This document shows, piece after piece, positions 23,771 through 36,689 of a stretch of DNA of 64,000 nucleotides (positions are counted from its first letter, which is position 1; every line of letters starts with the position of its first letter). Where the stretch lies: assembly GCA_028274465.1 (NCBI GenBank), contig CM051455.1, forward strand, positions 133,520,096-133,584,095, written 5' to 3'. The translations under genes were made by a program, and so were the position numbers. The notes beneath the pieces were generated by a model. It was not told where the DNA came from. It saw nothing but the letters and a program-made list of their open reading frames with translations, and made no database searches. This stretch comes from Plantago ovata. Taxonomy: Eukaryota > Streptophyta > Magnoliopsida > Lamiales > Plantaginaceae.

Positions 23771-25035
23771 TCATCTCAATTTGCTTTTCAAGCCGGTTGC
23801 CATTTCTCGTTTTCCACTGACAGCAGTGTTTGCTATGAGATCTTCACCTAGTTCATTTATATGAGGAGCGACAAATCTTTCAAAGAACCTCTTCTGGGAC
23901 ATGGTGCAAAGTGTTGAAAGAGTCGGCCATTTGTTAACTAGCCCCTTCCCTTCCAACGCCTTCAAAACTCGCAGTCGTGGTTTATACGTCTTCTCAGAGG
24001 ACATGTCATATTTCCCAGTCTCAAGTAGAACCTCTTTGACCTCCTTCATCTTCCGTGTTGATACAGATATTACCCCAGGTGCACTTCTAAACAGTCTCAA
24101 AATGTCATCTTGAGAAAAGCCCAAATCCTGAAAAGTCTGAAGTTTAAGCTTCAAAGTCTCATCAGACATCATACTGACATTCCGAGCAGCATGAATGAAC
24201 ATCCTTGAAGTCCTATCCACACCCATTTCATCAACCTTATCAACACATCTTCTCAGATTTTCTGGACTTTTCATGAATAAATCAGGAAAAGTATATATAA
24301 GGCTATTAATCTGGTCAATCTGTACACCACAGGCAGTGGCGGATCCACTGGGGGTCAAGGAGGGTTACTTGACCCCCCTGAGATCTGAGATATTACTATG
24401 TATAACACTATTATTACACATAATTGGTTTGTTGCAATGGCTTAAGTGACCTTATTTTATTTGGTTGGTCACTGGTTCAAAAATCCCCTCTTTAGCATTT
24501 TGGTGTTTTTTATCATTTTTCTACAATTCCTTTCTCATTTTGAATATTTTTCTCATTGTTATTATTTTCCCTTTTAATAAATAAAAAAAATACAAACTTA
24601 ACTTGACCCCCCTAAAATATAATCTTCCATTCTTGACCCCCTGAAATATCGTCCTGGATTCGCCACTGACCACAGGTGTTGAGGAATTGAATATTTGGCA
24701 AAACAGTCTTCTCTGAATCTGTATATAGCAAGCTGCCATATCTCTTGATGAGTCTAATGACATTGTCATTCGATCCCAACAAGCGCCTGTAGACAGAGAT
24801 TGAGTGGATGATCCTCTTCGGTTGATTATGCAAAATAGTGAGATCACTTGCAATTATCTCAGTGGCCTCAGGAGCAGATAAGCCCAAATCGTGGAATATC
24901 TTGAATTTAGGCTTAACACTCATCTCAGGAGAGGTCGAAAGCAACTTGGGATAATGCCTAACGATTCTCTCCAAATGGACATTGGAAAAGCCAGTTTGTT
25001 TAAGGAATGAAAGGAATGCATTACCTACAACAGTT
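23771..25035 (-). pseudogene. Plant mTERF-family gene split by a hAT insertion
   Basis: Minus-strand reading from about 25030 gives FLSFLKQTGFSN, then MERIVRHYPKLLSTSPEM-like mTERF repeats, to NTCG. It resumes at 24325 with VQIDQINSLIYTFPDLF and continues to the stop at 23773-23771. Between lies the 335-bp element at 24334-24668 plus one copy of its 8-bp target duplication. Removing these restores an uninterrupted frame, so the insertion is the only internal lesion. mTERF proteins are helical-repeat nucleic-acid binders of mitochondria and plastids, acting in transcription, splicing or RNA maturation. The usual N-terminus with organelle transit peptide is missing: upstream of ~25035 the sequence is AT-rich with stops. 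Most plant mTERF genes of this group lack introns, so 5' truncation is the likelier reading. A TTGTAG before 25027 could be an intron acceptor. Confidence 0.8.
24334..24668. mobile_element. hAT-type non-autonomous element inside mTERF
   Basis: A 335-bp element with inverted ends cagtggcg[g/a]atcca, flanked by the 8-bp duplication accacagg at 24326-24333 and 24669-24676. No transposase is encoded. Its ends resemble, but are not identical to, those of the element at 2180-2544, so it is another family of the same superfamily. Confidence 0.9.
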
Positions 25036-25611
25036 TCATATGAGGAATATTATTAAATAATAAATAAAATAAAGCAGGTAGTATAATAGGTTATTTGAAA
25101 TTGAAAAGTAATTATTAAATTGAAGTGCCATGGTAAAATTGTAATATTGTTTTAAAATTAATGTTTTTCAATTTTTTTTTTTTTTAAATATACTACGGAG
25201 TGAGATATTGACATTTTATATACCAAGCAATGGCTACGTCCAATTTGTAATGTATTATGGGTATTTGTCCAATTTGTATAGTCATGTTGATATTTTGATT
25301 GGATCTTAAGCGAGACTGACACACGCCGATGTGGTTGAACCGTACGAACACATGTCACTAAAACGTTTAATGTAGAGTCATGAACTCTAATTTCATCACA
25401 CCTATCAAACCCGTCACAAAAAATTCCTGCAATCATTATGTGAATCAATTGCAAATCGGCCGATCGGTATGCATGAGAGGTCGAAGTAAAAAAAAAATAC
25501 CGACAAAAGTTGTTGACATGAAGAATCCTTTAATAACATGTTCTAAATATAGTATATATATAAACTGATGATTACTGAAAAGTTTTAGTTATGCACAATT
25601 TTAGGCAAGTG
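25036..25611. other. AT-rich spacer
   Basis: No coding signal. This is the region where the missing 5' end of the mTERF gene would be expected. Confidence 0.4.
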
Positions 25612-25623
25612 AAGAGTGATCCC

Positions 25624-26403
25624 ACGACGCCAAATCCTCTGAGTTTCAACGTTTCAATCTTCTTCCAGATGCAGTATGGTTGAAGTCTAATATGCTACAG
25701 CTCGACATAAACAACCAGCTATCTCCTGAGCTTAATTGGAGATGGATCTTTATTGCCTCCATTTGGCAAATCTGGAAATCCATAAATGCTAAAGTCTTCA
25801 GGGGCACGACAGACTCCATCGACCGCTCTCTCTTACTCATAAAGCAGCTCGCCGGTGACATCCAATCTGCAAACAAACAGTTGAAATCAAGACGGGCGCA
25901 GCATCAGAGATGGGAAAAGCCACAACCTGGTAGGGTTAACTTGAACGTAGAGGGAAGTGTACTCACCTCCCATAACCGGGGAGCTGTAGGCGGGCTGCTC
26001 CGGGATGCAGGCGGCGAGTGGATTTGGGGGTTTCGCAAGAAACTGACATCTCCTTCCGTTAATGAAGCAGAGTTGGAAGCTTTGCTCATGGGATTGGATT
26101 TTTCTTGGGCTAGGCGGTATCCAAAGATCCAGGTGGAAATCGATTCACTTTGGTTGCAACAGAGGATGTCGAGTAGTGAAGAAGAATACAAAAGTGCAGG
26201 GAGCTTTTGAGGAGGCCTTGGACTTGTGAGATAAAATGGATAAGGAGGGCTGCTAACTTATGTGCGGACAAGATGTCCCGACTTGAAAGTAGAGAAATAG
26301 AGGACGAGGTTCTTGCAACCTTATCACCTCTTTCGATTGTACCGTTTTTGAACTTTGACAAACTATAAGTTTGAATGAATTTCTTTATTTACCAAAAAAA
26401 AAA
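25624..26403 (+). mobile_element. 5'-truncated LINE with RNase H domain
   Basis: The insert is bounded by the 12-bp direct repeat aagagtgatccc (25612-25623 and 26404-26415) and ends in an A-rich tail just before the second copy, the hallmark of target-primed reverse transcription. The frame 25680-26210 encodes WIFIASIWQIWKS, then an RNase H fold (PGRVNLNVEGSV, AVGGLLRDAGGEW, AELEALLMGL, VEIDS), typical of the ORF2 C-terminus in plant L1-like elements. A frame change near 26190 separates it from the final part (IRRAANLCADKMSRL, stop near 26366). The reverse transcriptase and 5' half are missing. Dead copy. Confidence 0.9.
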
Positions 26404-26415
26404 AAGAGTGATCCC

Positions 26416-27239
26416 TAATTTTTTTGTGATCCATATAAATTTTAGGGAATCCAGTTTGTTAGAATTTTAACACATTTTTTGATATTTTTGCCGGTATTTG
26501 AAAAAAAAAATACCATTTTACGGAAGTTGATGTTAATGCTCTAAAGAGGCTTGGGCTTCATAACTTACATGCGTTATGTTACGGTTACGTTATGAGATAA
26601 GGGGGTACGATGTAACGTGGATGTTCGTATATGGAGTAGTACTTGCATGCTAAACCGCTGAAACTGGTGTACCATTAATACAATTTCAGATTGATATTAA
26701 CCGCACTTGACTACTGAAAAAAAAAGGAGAAGAAAAAGAGAGGGGCCTAGTTTCTTTCCTGTTACTAACAAGTGACTTTCTCTAAAACGCAGCACAGCAC
26801 AGGTTAGATCAGAAAAATAGTGCACAGCCAGCATATCACTAAATCAAGAGACAGGCAGCCATAAACTAAAATTATTGAGCTACAACTGATTTGAGCAAGA
26901 ACTACTTGATGATGACGTATAATTAGGATATACATATATACACATCAGAACTCCATTATCCCTGAAATGGGGAAACGCAGAAATTAGAAAACAAGGCTGC
27001 GTTCACAGCTAATTAGTGAGGACGACAAAAGACCATTTCCTGAAATATTGGATACCTGGAGTACAGGACTGAGAAACCCATGTTACAAAATTGCCAAACG
27101 AGAAGCCAAATACTACTCATCCGGTCCCGTTGATTGATCTCATTCAATGCTGCCTTGCCTCCACTAGGTCGAAGATAGGTTCAGTGTGGTGTTAGCTTTT
27201 AGAGTGGACAGTCAAATACAATCAGTTCTACAGGTCTTG
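26416..27239 (-). other. Spacer and 3'-UTR of the QWRF gene
   Basis: The trailer of the minus-strand QWRF gene likely extends to about 26,880. A possible 3'-UTR intron runs from a GTATCC donor near 27055 to a TTTCAG acceptor near 26962. This is weakly supported and would need transcript data. Confidence 0.35.
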
Positions 27240-30200
27240 TCAAGCTCGTGATTCACGGTTATGTTGTAGTATATGCGTTCTCAAACTACTATCTTTCACC
27301 TGTTAGATAAAATGACAACATTTAAAGTGACAATTATTGAAACGATAAAGTTAGTAATTCACGGTTGGTGAAAAGACTTGGTCTACCTGCATTGCTGCTA
27401 ACAAGGATATAAAATCTGTGCATTGTTCAAGTAAAGCTCGCTCCTTCGCAGTCACTTTTGCAAGTTCAGTCACTAAACAGTTTACTTCCTCAACCTGAAA
27501 AGTAGAGAAGACAGTTTAAGTTGAATTGAGGAGAGTATAAAGAAAACAACTAGATAACAAGTTTTACTTGGTGTAGGGAGGTGGTCGTGGTCGTGGTCAC
27601 CTCTTAAATTTCTTACCAAGCCTCTAACACAAGTAGCTAGATTACTTTAGATCTAGTTTTAAATATATCGAGGGTAATTGTATATGTTGGAAGGGTAACT
27701 TGCAAAGAGTGGTTGAGGTGCTATATGTAATAGACGTGATGATTTTTGTAAGACTTGTTTGGCTGTGTAAGTGCGGTGGAGGAAAGTATAATCTTTTGGT
27801 TCACATTTAGAATTGTGGGTATATGGTATTATGAAAGTGCCAAGCAATTCTTGTGCTCCTTGCAAATATTCTCTATAGTTGTTAATTGAAAATGTTTTTA
27901 TGTCGTTTCACGAAAAAAAAAAAATGCTGACATGAACTGAAAATGAAAAATCATGTCTGCCAGTCCCATATGCTTGACATACAACATTTGTCTTTCACAA
28001 AATCCAACCCCCCCCCCCCCCCTCTCCTACCATGAAAGAGTTAGCTTAGGTGGGATTCAAAGTTGAACCCATGTTCTATTCGACCCTTGGGGGGTCAATT
28101 TGTATTGATACATGCTCCTTGTCTATCTTGTGTTTTGTATACTTTAGCGCCAACACAAAGAAACAAAGTGAATAGGAATATGAGATTACCGTTGGGAGAA
28201 GCGAACATATCGAGGATCCCATTGCCTGCATGACATCAAGAGCAGAACTAATAGCATCCTTTAAGCTCAGTACATCAGCCTGAAGAAAATCACTGCATTA
28301 GACTCGAAGGAATTTCCACTTCTATAAAAGAACATAATACAAGGAACATACATTTGCTCCTCCAACCACTGGCAGACGAAGTGTGCTGGCCTTTAAGGCT
28401 TCAATGGCTCCAAGCAATGAAATTGAATGGTCTTTATCCAAAGAAGCCCAATCTTCTAAAGAAATCATCTACATTGTGAAAAAATGTACATATCTCAGTT
28501 ATGGCTAATTGAAAATATTTAGATAAGCACACTAGGCACATAAGTCACATAAGCAGAGAGTGCGATGTAATTTGAGTTGAACAAGTAAATAATGCGAGAA
28601 GACAACAGAATAAGTGGATGAGGGAAATCTAATTTGTACCCTGAAGTTAATTTCTATCCCAAGAGAAAGTTATTTAAAAAAAAAAAAGAAAAAACATTAA
28701 TGCAAAATAATGTGCACTCTAGTGAAGGCAGTTAGTGTAAACTATAACTAAAAAGTCCATCTAAAAGAACCAGCCAGAATGAGAAGATGCTACCGAGAAC
28801 ATTATAAGTGATTCCAAGTAACACACAGGCATATAGGTCCAAGTGCATTACATACAAATGTTCAGTCTAATTTCTCTCTACTATATCTAACGCATTGGCA
28901 TAGATATGTTCAGTCTAATTTCTCTCTACCATATCTAACACATTGGCATGTATCATTTCCGCTACCACGCCTCATTGATTCTGGAATTTCCAAAAATGGA
29001 AGTCTAAGTAAAGTGCTGCAGATAAACAGGAATATCAATGTACTAGCTCTTTTTTGTTCGATCTCAATCACCAGGATTGCTACCAAAAGTGCTAACTTTC
29101 CTTTGGAGATTTAAAAAGTGGTTCGTCAGCTCACTCTATGGAAAGGATTATTTGGTTTACTATAAGATGGTAGGACCTAGCCTCCCCCTTTGCAGAAACT
29201 ATCATATTGTAATCATCTACTCAATTTTTCATCTACTATAACAGATCATGTTACTTCATACTAAAAATAAATGGGTCAACATTTCAACCTACCAGAAAGT
29301 ACTTGATTCACAGCTGCAGAAATGTACACTAGAGACGTCTCAATCTAAGAAGTTTGTTATGCTATGGCTAACATGCAATGGAACTCAAAGTGGTCTTGAA
29401 GAAGTTACTTAAATCTAGATGCTGCAGAGATATGCCTACCAATTACTACTATTTCTGTAAAATAATTATCTATAAATAAGGAGAATCCTCAACATGCTAA
29501 AACTTCACACGTAAAATTATAATTTGTGATTGTTTGCAGAAGGGAGCCAGGTTATTACTTTCAACATCGAAATAGTGTTTACAAGTGAGTAAGATAACTT
29601 AAATCAAGAAGATGCAAAGGCATGGTAAGATCTGAAGATGCAGATGCATTGGTAAAAGAATTTCGAAAGAGATTTTGAAATTGCTAAAATGATTTGGCCA
29701 AGTAATTGAGTATAAATTTGACGCTTGTTGTCTCCCTAATTCAACTTTACAGCAAATGTGCATTTTTCTCCTGTCTTTTCTCTTTTCTGTTAACATTTTT
29801 CTATTACTATGCACTTAATAATCCTTTCAAGTGTGTTGCACCACAGCCTCTTCCTTGTGCAGTTTAACGACTATACAAGTCAAATGTTATGGTATCATGT
29901 TATAAAGCTTTTGACACGTCACAGCCTTTTTCTAGTTTCTACAATAGTCAGAGAAGGTTTTGTACTACAGATTAGTAAACCAGGGATGGATCTTTACTTG
30001 TCCTTTCAGAATGGAGGCTAGCTTCAACTTTTGCCTCAGCAACTGCAATCTGTGTCGCTTTTTAGTGACAGTGTCACGTAGATCTGAGATTGTTATCCAT
30101 GCATCCCACAGATTTTGCTGACAGTGAAACAAATATAGTTCATGAGTTCCACAAGGCAAGAAAATTATTCCAGCAAAGAAAGATAATGCTTATACAGCAC

Positions 30201-33200
30201 TTAAACAGGTCAATTGCAGTACTACAAAATTGCAGCACAAAGTAATGCATATAAACAACTCATTGTTCGGTATTTATATTTTAGAGAACACAGACTATTA
30301 TAAATAAAGATCAAGAGTTCCCACCAAAGTGAAGCACACTAGATACATAAATATCAGGTCAAAACGTAGAGAGGACAAATCGAGGGATCCAGAATGCCAA
30401 AATCCGTAACAGTAAATGACAAGGCAGGAAGCCAATGGACAATTTGTAACACTTGAACACACATGCACACAAGATAATAAATATTTCTCAGGATTTGACC
30501 ATATAAAGTAGAATTTGTTGCTATTACCAGCAATCATGAAATAATTGTAACATAGAACTCTACGATTGTGATAGCAAACTACTATATGATAGAGAATTTA
30601 ATATTCTGGAGCTAATGAACAAGTGCATAACAGCATAAAAGGAAAATGGAATTCAAAATGCAAATAACACGGAATCTGCCGGGAGTATTAAAGGGTTCAA
30701 ATCTCACTATTTCATGATAATTCATTTTGGATTTTAGCAATATCATAACTTCAGGCAAGTTAAACTCCTGTGGGAGCAAATAAGGACAATGGATTGGGCT
30801 CAGGAAACATCCATAATTATAGACGACTAGCCCACATTGTGGCTCGAGTTGTTAGTCTAAGTGAAACCAAAACCCCCAGTCAATGCCTCACTCTGACACC
30901 GCAAATAAGGACAACAAATTGAGCTCAGGAAACATCCATAATTCTAAAAGACTAACCCACATTGCATGGCACGCGAGTTATCACAGTCTCATTACAACAC
31001 CATGCAAATAATATTGTTACAGTTTTCTAACATAAAACTTGGGCTCTTATGCTATGTTGCTATTAAACTACTTTATGAACCTAGTCCATGAGTTCAGCTT
31101 ATATACAGACTGTGGTCGATAAGAAGAAATCCTCGAGTCACAGTACTGATACAAAGATGACTTTCCCCCTCTGACCCTGATCTGGGCATTTAGTTCAGTA
31201 GGTACCTTGAATGCTCAGGCATCTCAGGAAACCTGGATCCGTCCATCGAATCTAATTGATAAAATATAATTCCGACACCTTGCCTTTCTGTGAGCAACAC
31301 CTATTGATTGTATTTAAAAATTATTCACTCATGTTGCAGTATTTTTACTTAAAGAGTCTTGTTATGAGCAACATACAGTAAAGGGGAAATATTATCGTAA
31401 TTGAGAAAATACATTTGCATTTAATCCTATGAACGTATTCATCTATCAAGCCAAATCGCACATGAAATCAAACAGTTATGCCAGCATAAATACATCCGCG
31501 CTCTAACAAAGAAGACAGAAAAAAGAACATACAAAAAGTATAAAACGTAACTACGTATCTTAGCAGTTTATATTACCTAACTAATAACTACAACCCCACG
31601 GTGCATGTTTTCTAACAGTAAACATAATCAGATTATACCAACCGAAGCAATTAATGATGGTCATCAAACTGTGTGATCAAGCAAAGCGACTGTAATCAAA
31701 ACTAATGCTCTATATTCATTGAGAAATTTTATAAGCAAAAAAGGAACGAAATCGATAGTAACAGGAGCAGAGACCAATTTCATACGCTCACCATACCAAC
31801 TGTCAAAAGCGAAGAACAAAACCAATAACAGGAAAAGAGAAGCAGATTATGTATGCCCAGAAAACAATAGTAAAAAAAATCGCACCTCAGCACTATGTTT
31901 CTGCACCATCAAGACCGCTTCAGTTCTAGCGTTTACAAAGCGCCACTGCAAGTGCCGGTTATAGAAAAGTCTCAATAAATGTGCATCAACAATTCTATTC
32001 TCCCCGACTTTCCCCCTCCGGACATCAACAGCGTAACTAAGAACTGAGGGCGTTTCATTAAATTTATTACTGATAGTGCTTACAGCATTTCTAATCCGAG
32101 ATGGACTATGTCCCCGGGCAGGAGATGAACTAACCGGTGTCATAAGCTTGCTAGGTGATGCAGCCCTGACACCACCACGAATTGGTGATGACATAGTTCT
32201 TGGAGACGATAACGGTCCATCACTCGAATACCTCTTCAATTTCGGAGCCCCAATCAGTTTAGACCCAGGACTACCACCTGCTACAGGTGAACTTGGATCC
32301 TGCAGCCTCCTAAGCCGACTATTCGTCTCTTGCCAAAACTTAGCCGACACAACAATCCCTCGAGGAACATTCCGCCCGTTAGACGACGAATCCTGAACTC
32401 CAGAAGTAGTACTACCAGAAGAAACACTCTCCGAATCCGACGCAGTAAGATCATTATTATGCACCGAATTACCATCAGATGTGCTTCTCTGAACCGCCTT
32501 AAGCAGCTCACAACTACCTAAATCACCACTCAGCCTCCCATCCACGGAAGGCCTCCTCTCGTTCACAGATCCAACCAGCTTACTACAATCCATACTCCTC
32601 GACAAGGAATTCACCAACCGATTCCTAGCCGGCCACCGATGCTGATCACCAGGCTTACTAAAATTCTCCCCCTGATCTCCTCCACTCCTCACCGGCGTAC
32701 CAGTCCTCCTCCTCTCCGGCGTTCCTTTCCGCATGTTCGGAGTAGCCGGAGTAGGAGCTACCTTAGTCTTACTAATAGGCAACGAAAACGCCTCTCCTTG
32801 AAACGAAACAGACAAACTCCTAGTCGAAGTAACAAGCAGCTTACTAGCCGCCGAAACCTCATGCTTCGATTCCAGATCAGGCGTTAACGGCCTCACCGCC
32901 GCCGGCCGCCGCCTGTCCGCCGAAACCGCTCTCTTCGGAGCGGCATTAGACCTAACCGGAGTCGAGCTACGAGCAACTACTAACGGAGAAGGATACCGCC
33001 TAGACGAAGACGAAGAAACAGACGAGGAATTTGAAGTAGAAGTAGAAGTTGAAGTTGAAGGAGACATCATCATGTACCTAGACGAGACAATCTTCGATTT
33101 AGGCTTCCTGTTAGAGTGAGAAACTCCACCATTGCTATTGTCCTTCTCGGAAGGCAACAATGGCGGCCTCCTGGTGAGCTCGTTGGGGTTTCGTTGGTCA

Positions 33201-33229
33201 GAATTCGAAGCTGATACTGCTGCCACCAT
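27240..33229 (-). CDS. QWRF motif-containing protein, QWRF2-like
   Basis: Six coding exons on the minus strand: 33229-31886, 30117-29998, 28468-28352, 28279-28190, 27494-27387 and 27299-27240. All have GT-AG borders and join in phase to 612 residues. The first ~400 residues are disordered, rich in Ser, Pro and Arg, with a Ser-Thr dipeptide run from gaagta/gaagtt repeats near 33031-33060. The signature QWRF falls at residues ~428-431 inside [17 protein letters not shown], at the end of exon 1. The C-terminal ~185 residues are helical and coiled-coil-like ([39 protein letters not shown]). The DUF566/QWRF family, related to EDE1/AUG8, binds microtubules. Arabidopsis QWRF1 and QWRF2 affect cortical microtubules, organ growth and fertility. 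The gene looks intact; the paralogue assignment is by similarity of layout. Confidence 0.9.
28859..28950. repeat. Tandem duplication in QWRF intron 2
   Basis: Two ~45-bp units starting gttcagtctaatttctctc lie head to tail with a few mismatches. Confidence 0.75.
30783..30990. repeat. Diverged duplication in QWRF intron 1
   Basis: A ~70-bp block containing gctcaggaaacatccataat occurs at about 30783 and again at about 30909, 126 bp apart, with moderate divergence. Confidence 0.65.
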
Positions 33230-36200
33230 TTCTCCTCCTTCCTAGCTAGTACAATGCGAAATTCAGCTCACATTTTACTCCAATTGCGACAGTAGAGTAA
33301 AAAGCCCTAATGGATTAGAGAGATCTGATCAGTGTAGCTCACGAGCAGTCTCAAGAACATTCCACATTGAGATTATTGTGCAGCATTGGGGGAAGATGAA
33401 GTAGAGTGAGACTGATTTGCAGGTGGAGAGATTGGAGGAAGACGGAACAGGGTTTGGTGGTGGTGGTGGTGAGTTTAGAGAGAGAATATGTGCAAAGAGT
33501 GTAGAGAGAGAAAGGGCACGGGGAGTTTGGGGTTTAGCGAACGAGAGAAACTTTGGAGAAACGTTACGTTATCATTATAAAAAGGGAGCTTAGTACTGCC
33601 ATTTTGTTTACTAATCCTCATCTTTTATGGTGTTTAGTCAGATTTTATGAAAAAGTTTTGTTCTTCTTTTTCTTCTAATCCAATTCCAAACCTTATGTTT
33701 AATTTAATCATGGAGACTTTATAAAGTGCATACTTGATTGAATTTTTAAGATAATTACTATCAATTTATGTTTCCTAAATCCACCAAATTTTTATCAAAG
33801 TGTTCTTTTACCTTATCCTACTTACAATTTACAAACATGTTGTCAAGATTATTATTGAGTTGGGTCAATTAAAGGAAATCACCTCTTATAACCTACTTTT
33901 CATTTCAAAACTCTTCTTCTCCCCTAGAATTTAGATTGTGAATGTTTTTTTTTACCAAAAAGATCCACACAATATATAAGATAAACGAGTGTATAAAATA
34001 TGAATGTTTTACTACTCATTTAGGATGTCATTTATATACTTACGAGAAATAGAATTTCAACTCACTTACAAGTTCGAACTTTGTATAGTACATAGCTATA
34101 ATTTATTGCAACTAAGATTAGGACGCAAGTCAATACATTGAAGCTTACGACTAAGGCTATGTTGTCCTAATAAAATTTCATCTAATTTACATACTCAAGT
34201 TTATATAAAGGTGTGAATGATGTCATATTAATTCTCCGATGTGGAGTTATAAGGTGGTGCAATTAAATGGAGCTGAAACGGGAAGGGGAGGTGTAGAGTT
34301 CCATTTTTATCGGAGACTAATGTGTTAAGTTTAATGATGGTTTATAAGTTAGCCGGTTCGATAACATAGTTTTATTTAAAGTAAATTTGGTAAAATAGTT
34401 CATGTAGTGAATTTTTTAATACATTTTATATTTATCAAATAAGCTAATTTACTAAACAATTCAACAAAAAATCAACCAAGTTCTTAGCTATGAATTAAGT
34501 TATCACTTATTTGCTACTACTAGTTCTGATACACGAGTCAGATTATGATTGATGTAGATATGTAATGTAACAATATTAAATAGGCATTGTATAAAGAAGC
34601 ATGATGTAATGGGGGAGGTCAGGAGTAATTTATTTGTATATTTGAAGGAGTGTTCTATTCTATTAGTGGAAAAGTAAGGGAATGTGTAATTTGTGTGCAT
34701 TCTATATACTGGAATGAAGGTTACTTTTGAGGAGAGTAAGTAAATGTAATGATCTATATAGTGGACATTGGTGGGCATTATAACTCCCAAGGTCGGTCTA
34801 CTTTTGTTTGGCCCACTCCATCACTTCACTTGTGAGCCAATTGAGGTCAATTTATTTATCCATTTTCCTAAGGTAAACGTCTTTTTTAGTCATACAATTT
34901 ACAATTTGTTGAAAGAGACCAATTGCAATTCCAATTCGGGAAATTAATTTTACTGCACCTCCAAGTCTCCAACCCATTATGTTTATTCTTTAATGGAGTA
35001 GCCCTCTTTTGGTACGGGTATAAGGGATACCCGTCCCCGAGTATAAGCATGGGCGAAAATCAAATGGTGAAATGTTAAATATTACTAACATACTACTTCA
35101 TACTATTATTTAAATCAAATATTAAAAAGTTAATTAATATATCGCCAAGCTAATCAAGATTTGAATGCATTGTCTAATCGGGAGTGAAATGTTGGCAGAA
35201 CAGGTATATGTTATGCTTCAAACTTAGCGCGACACAAGTGGTTTGTTGTTAGGTAGTTTTGTCCCTGACAATGTGAGTATTTCTTATGTATGTGATCAAT
35301 ACATGAATTGGTTAACGCCTTTTGTCCGTAATGATCAAACTTTATCCTATCCTTGTCACGTGAATATGTAAGGATATGAAGCGTTTGTTCTCCTATGTAA
35401 TCCTTTGGTTATGTTTAATGGAATAGACTTTTCTTTTAAAAAATATTAAAAAGTTGAAAATCTTATCTATGAAGTTTTATATAAAAAAAAATAAATTTAA
35501 GCGGCTAATGCTCCTCTTGTTTTGCTCCTAGGTAAGGCGCTCGAAATCAACCCTTAGCAACACAATCCAAATTATTATTTTTTTAGAGGACAGCACAATC
35601 CAATTAAGAAGTACCAAGTGCAATTTTTGGTGTATTGAGCAAGGGTAAAGTATATAAACGCAATTGTTAATATTGATATAAACATAGGAGTAATATTATT
35701 TGTCGTCAAAATATATATGTGATTTCATGAAATGCCACAAATGATGTTTACATGGTTCAATAAACCTATTTGGATTTCATTGTTTTTTACCTAATAATTT
35801 AAATGTTAAGATATATTTATGAACATGAATGACCCATACCTTAATAGAATGTGTGGGGCCTATGTATGAAAATTACATGCTACGTGAAAGGGCGCACAAA
35901 TAGTGACACGATATCGTACGAACAACAAATATTCAATTGGTGTTTAGCTTAGGTTATCATATGATGAAATATCTAAAGACGGGTAAAAAAAACATTCAAT
36001 CGGTGTTTAGATCACTATTTGCTCCATTCATCTCATTAACTTTTAATTTATGTTCAAGGACGAACCAGACCGGCAGGGCCATTGTGGGATACATCATATA
36101 TTACCGCAAGTTGACAAATGAAGATGTAATAGCATTTGTAATAGAAGGATGATGTAATAGTACATTTTTCACCTACGGAGAAACAGGAGAAGAGTACCTG

Positions 36201-36689
36201 CACAGTGAAGGGAGCCCCTACCACTCCTATTCTATACTTGTTGACAATAACTGCAGCATGTCATATGAATAAATGTGTGTTGTATGTGTGTCAAAGGATC
36301 CATCCATTAACGAATTAGATTTACTTTCTATATGTCCATAGGTCTCATGAAATGGCCAACTATTCACTTATTATCAAATTGAGGAGAAAATTAATTTTGA
36401 TCTGATAAGATGAAACATAATAAAATGTGTTTGTATAAGTCCAACTATAAATTTTCAAATAGGAATCCCTCAGAGTAGGACTCACCAGATGTAATGACTT
36501 GGACTCTTGTCAACGGTTAGTCATGAAATGGTCCACGCATATCTCATCAATATAATATAATTTGCACGGGCCCGAGCCCGCACGAATTTAATTTTTAAAT
36601 CACCCAAAAGTCATTATACCGTACATAGAGTGGTAGTCTAATTATATAGAGTACAATTTATTCAACCTTCTCTCAGCTGATTTAGCATG
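33230..36689. other. QWRF promoter and gene-poor spacer
   Basis: The first ~370 bases hold the QWRF leader and promoter, purine-rich near 33420-33550. Beyond is AT-rich sequence with only short random frames. No transposon ends with target duplications were found, though parts look like old repeat. Confidence 0.4.

Noticed and set aside
31719-32887. Plus-strand frames of 63-106 codons
   Set aside because: Mostly antisense to the first exon of the QWRF gene, which is clearly coding on the minus strand; the leftmost frame starts in the adjacent intron and overlaps the end of that exon.
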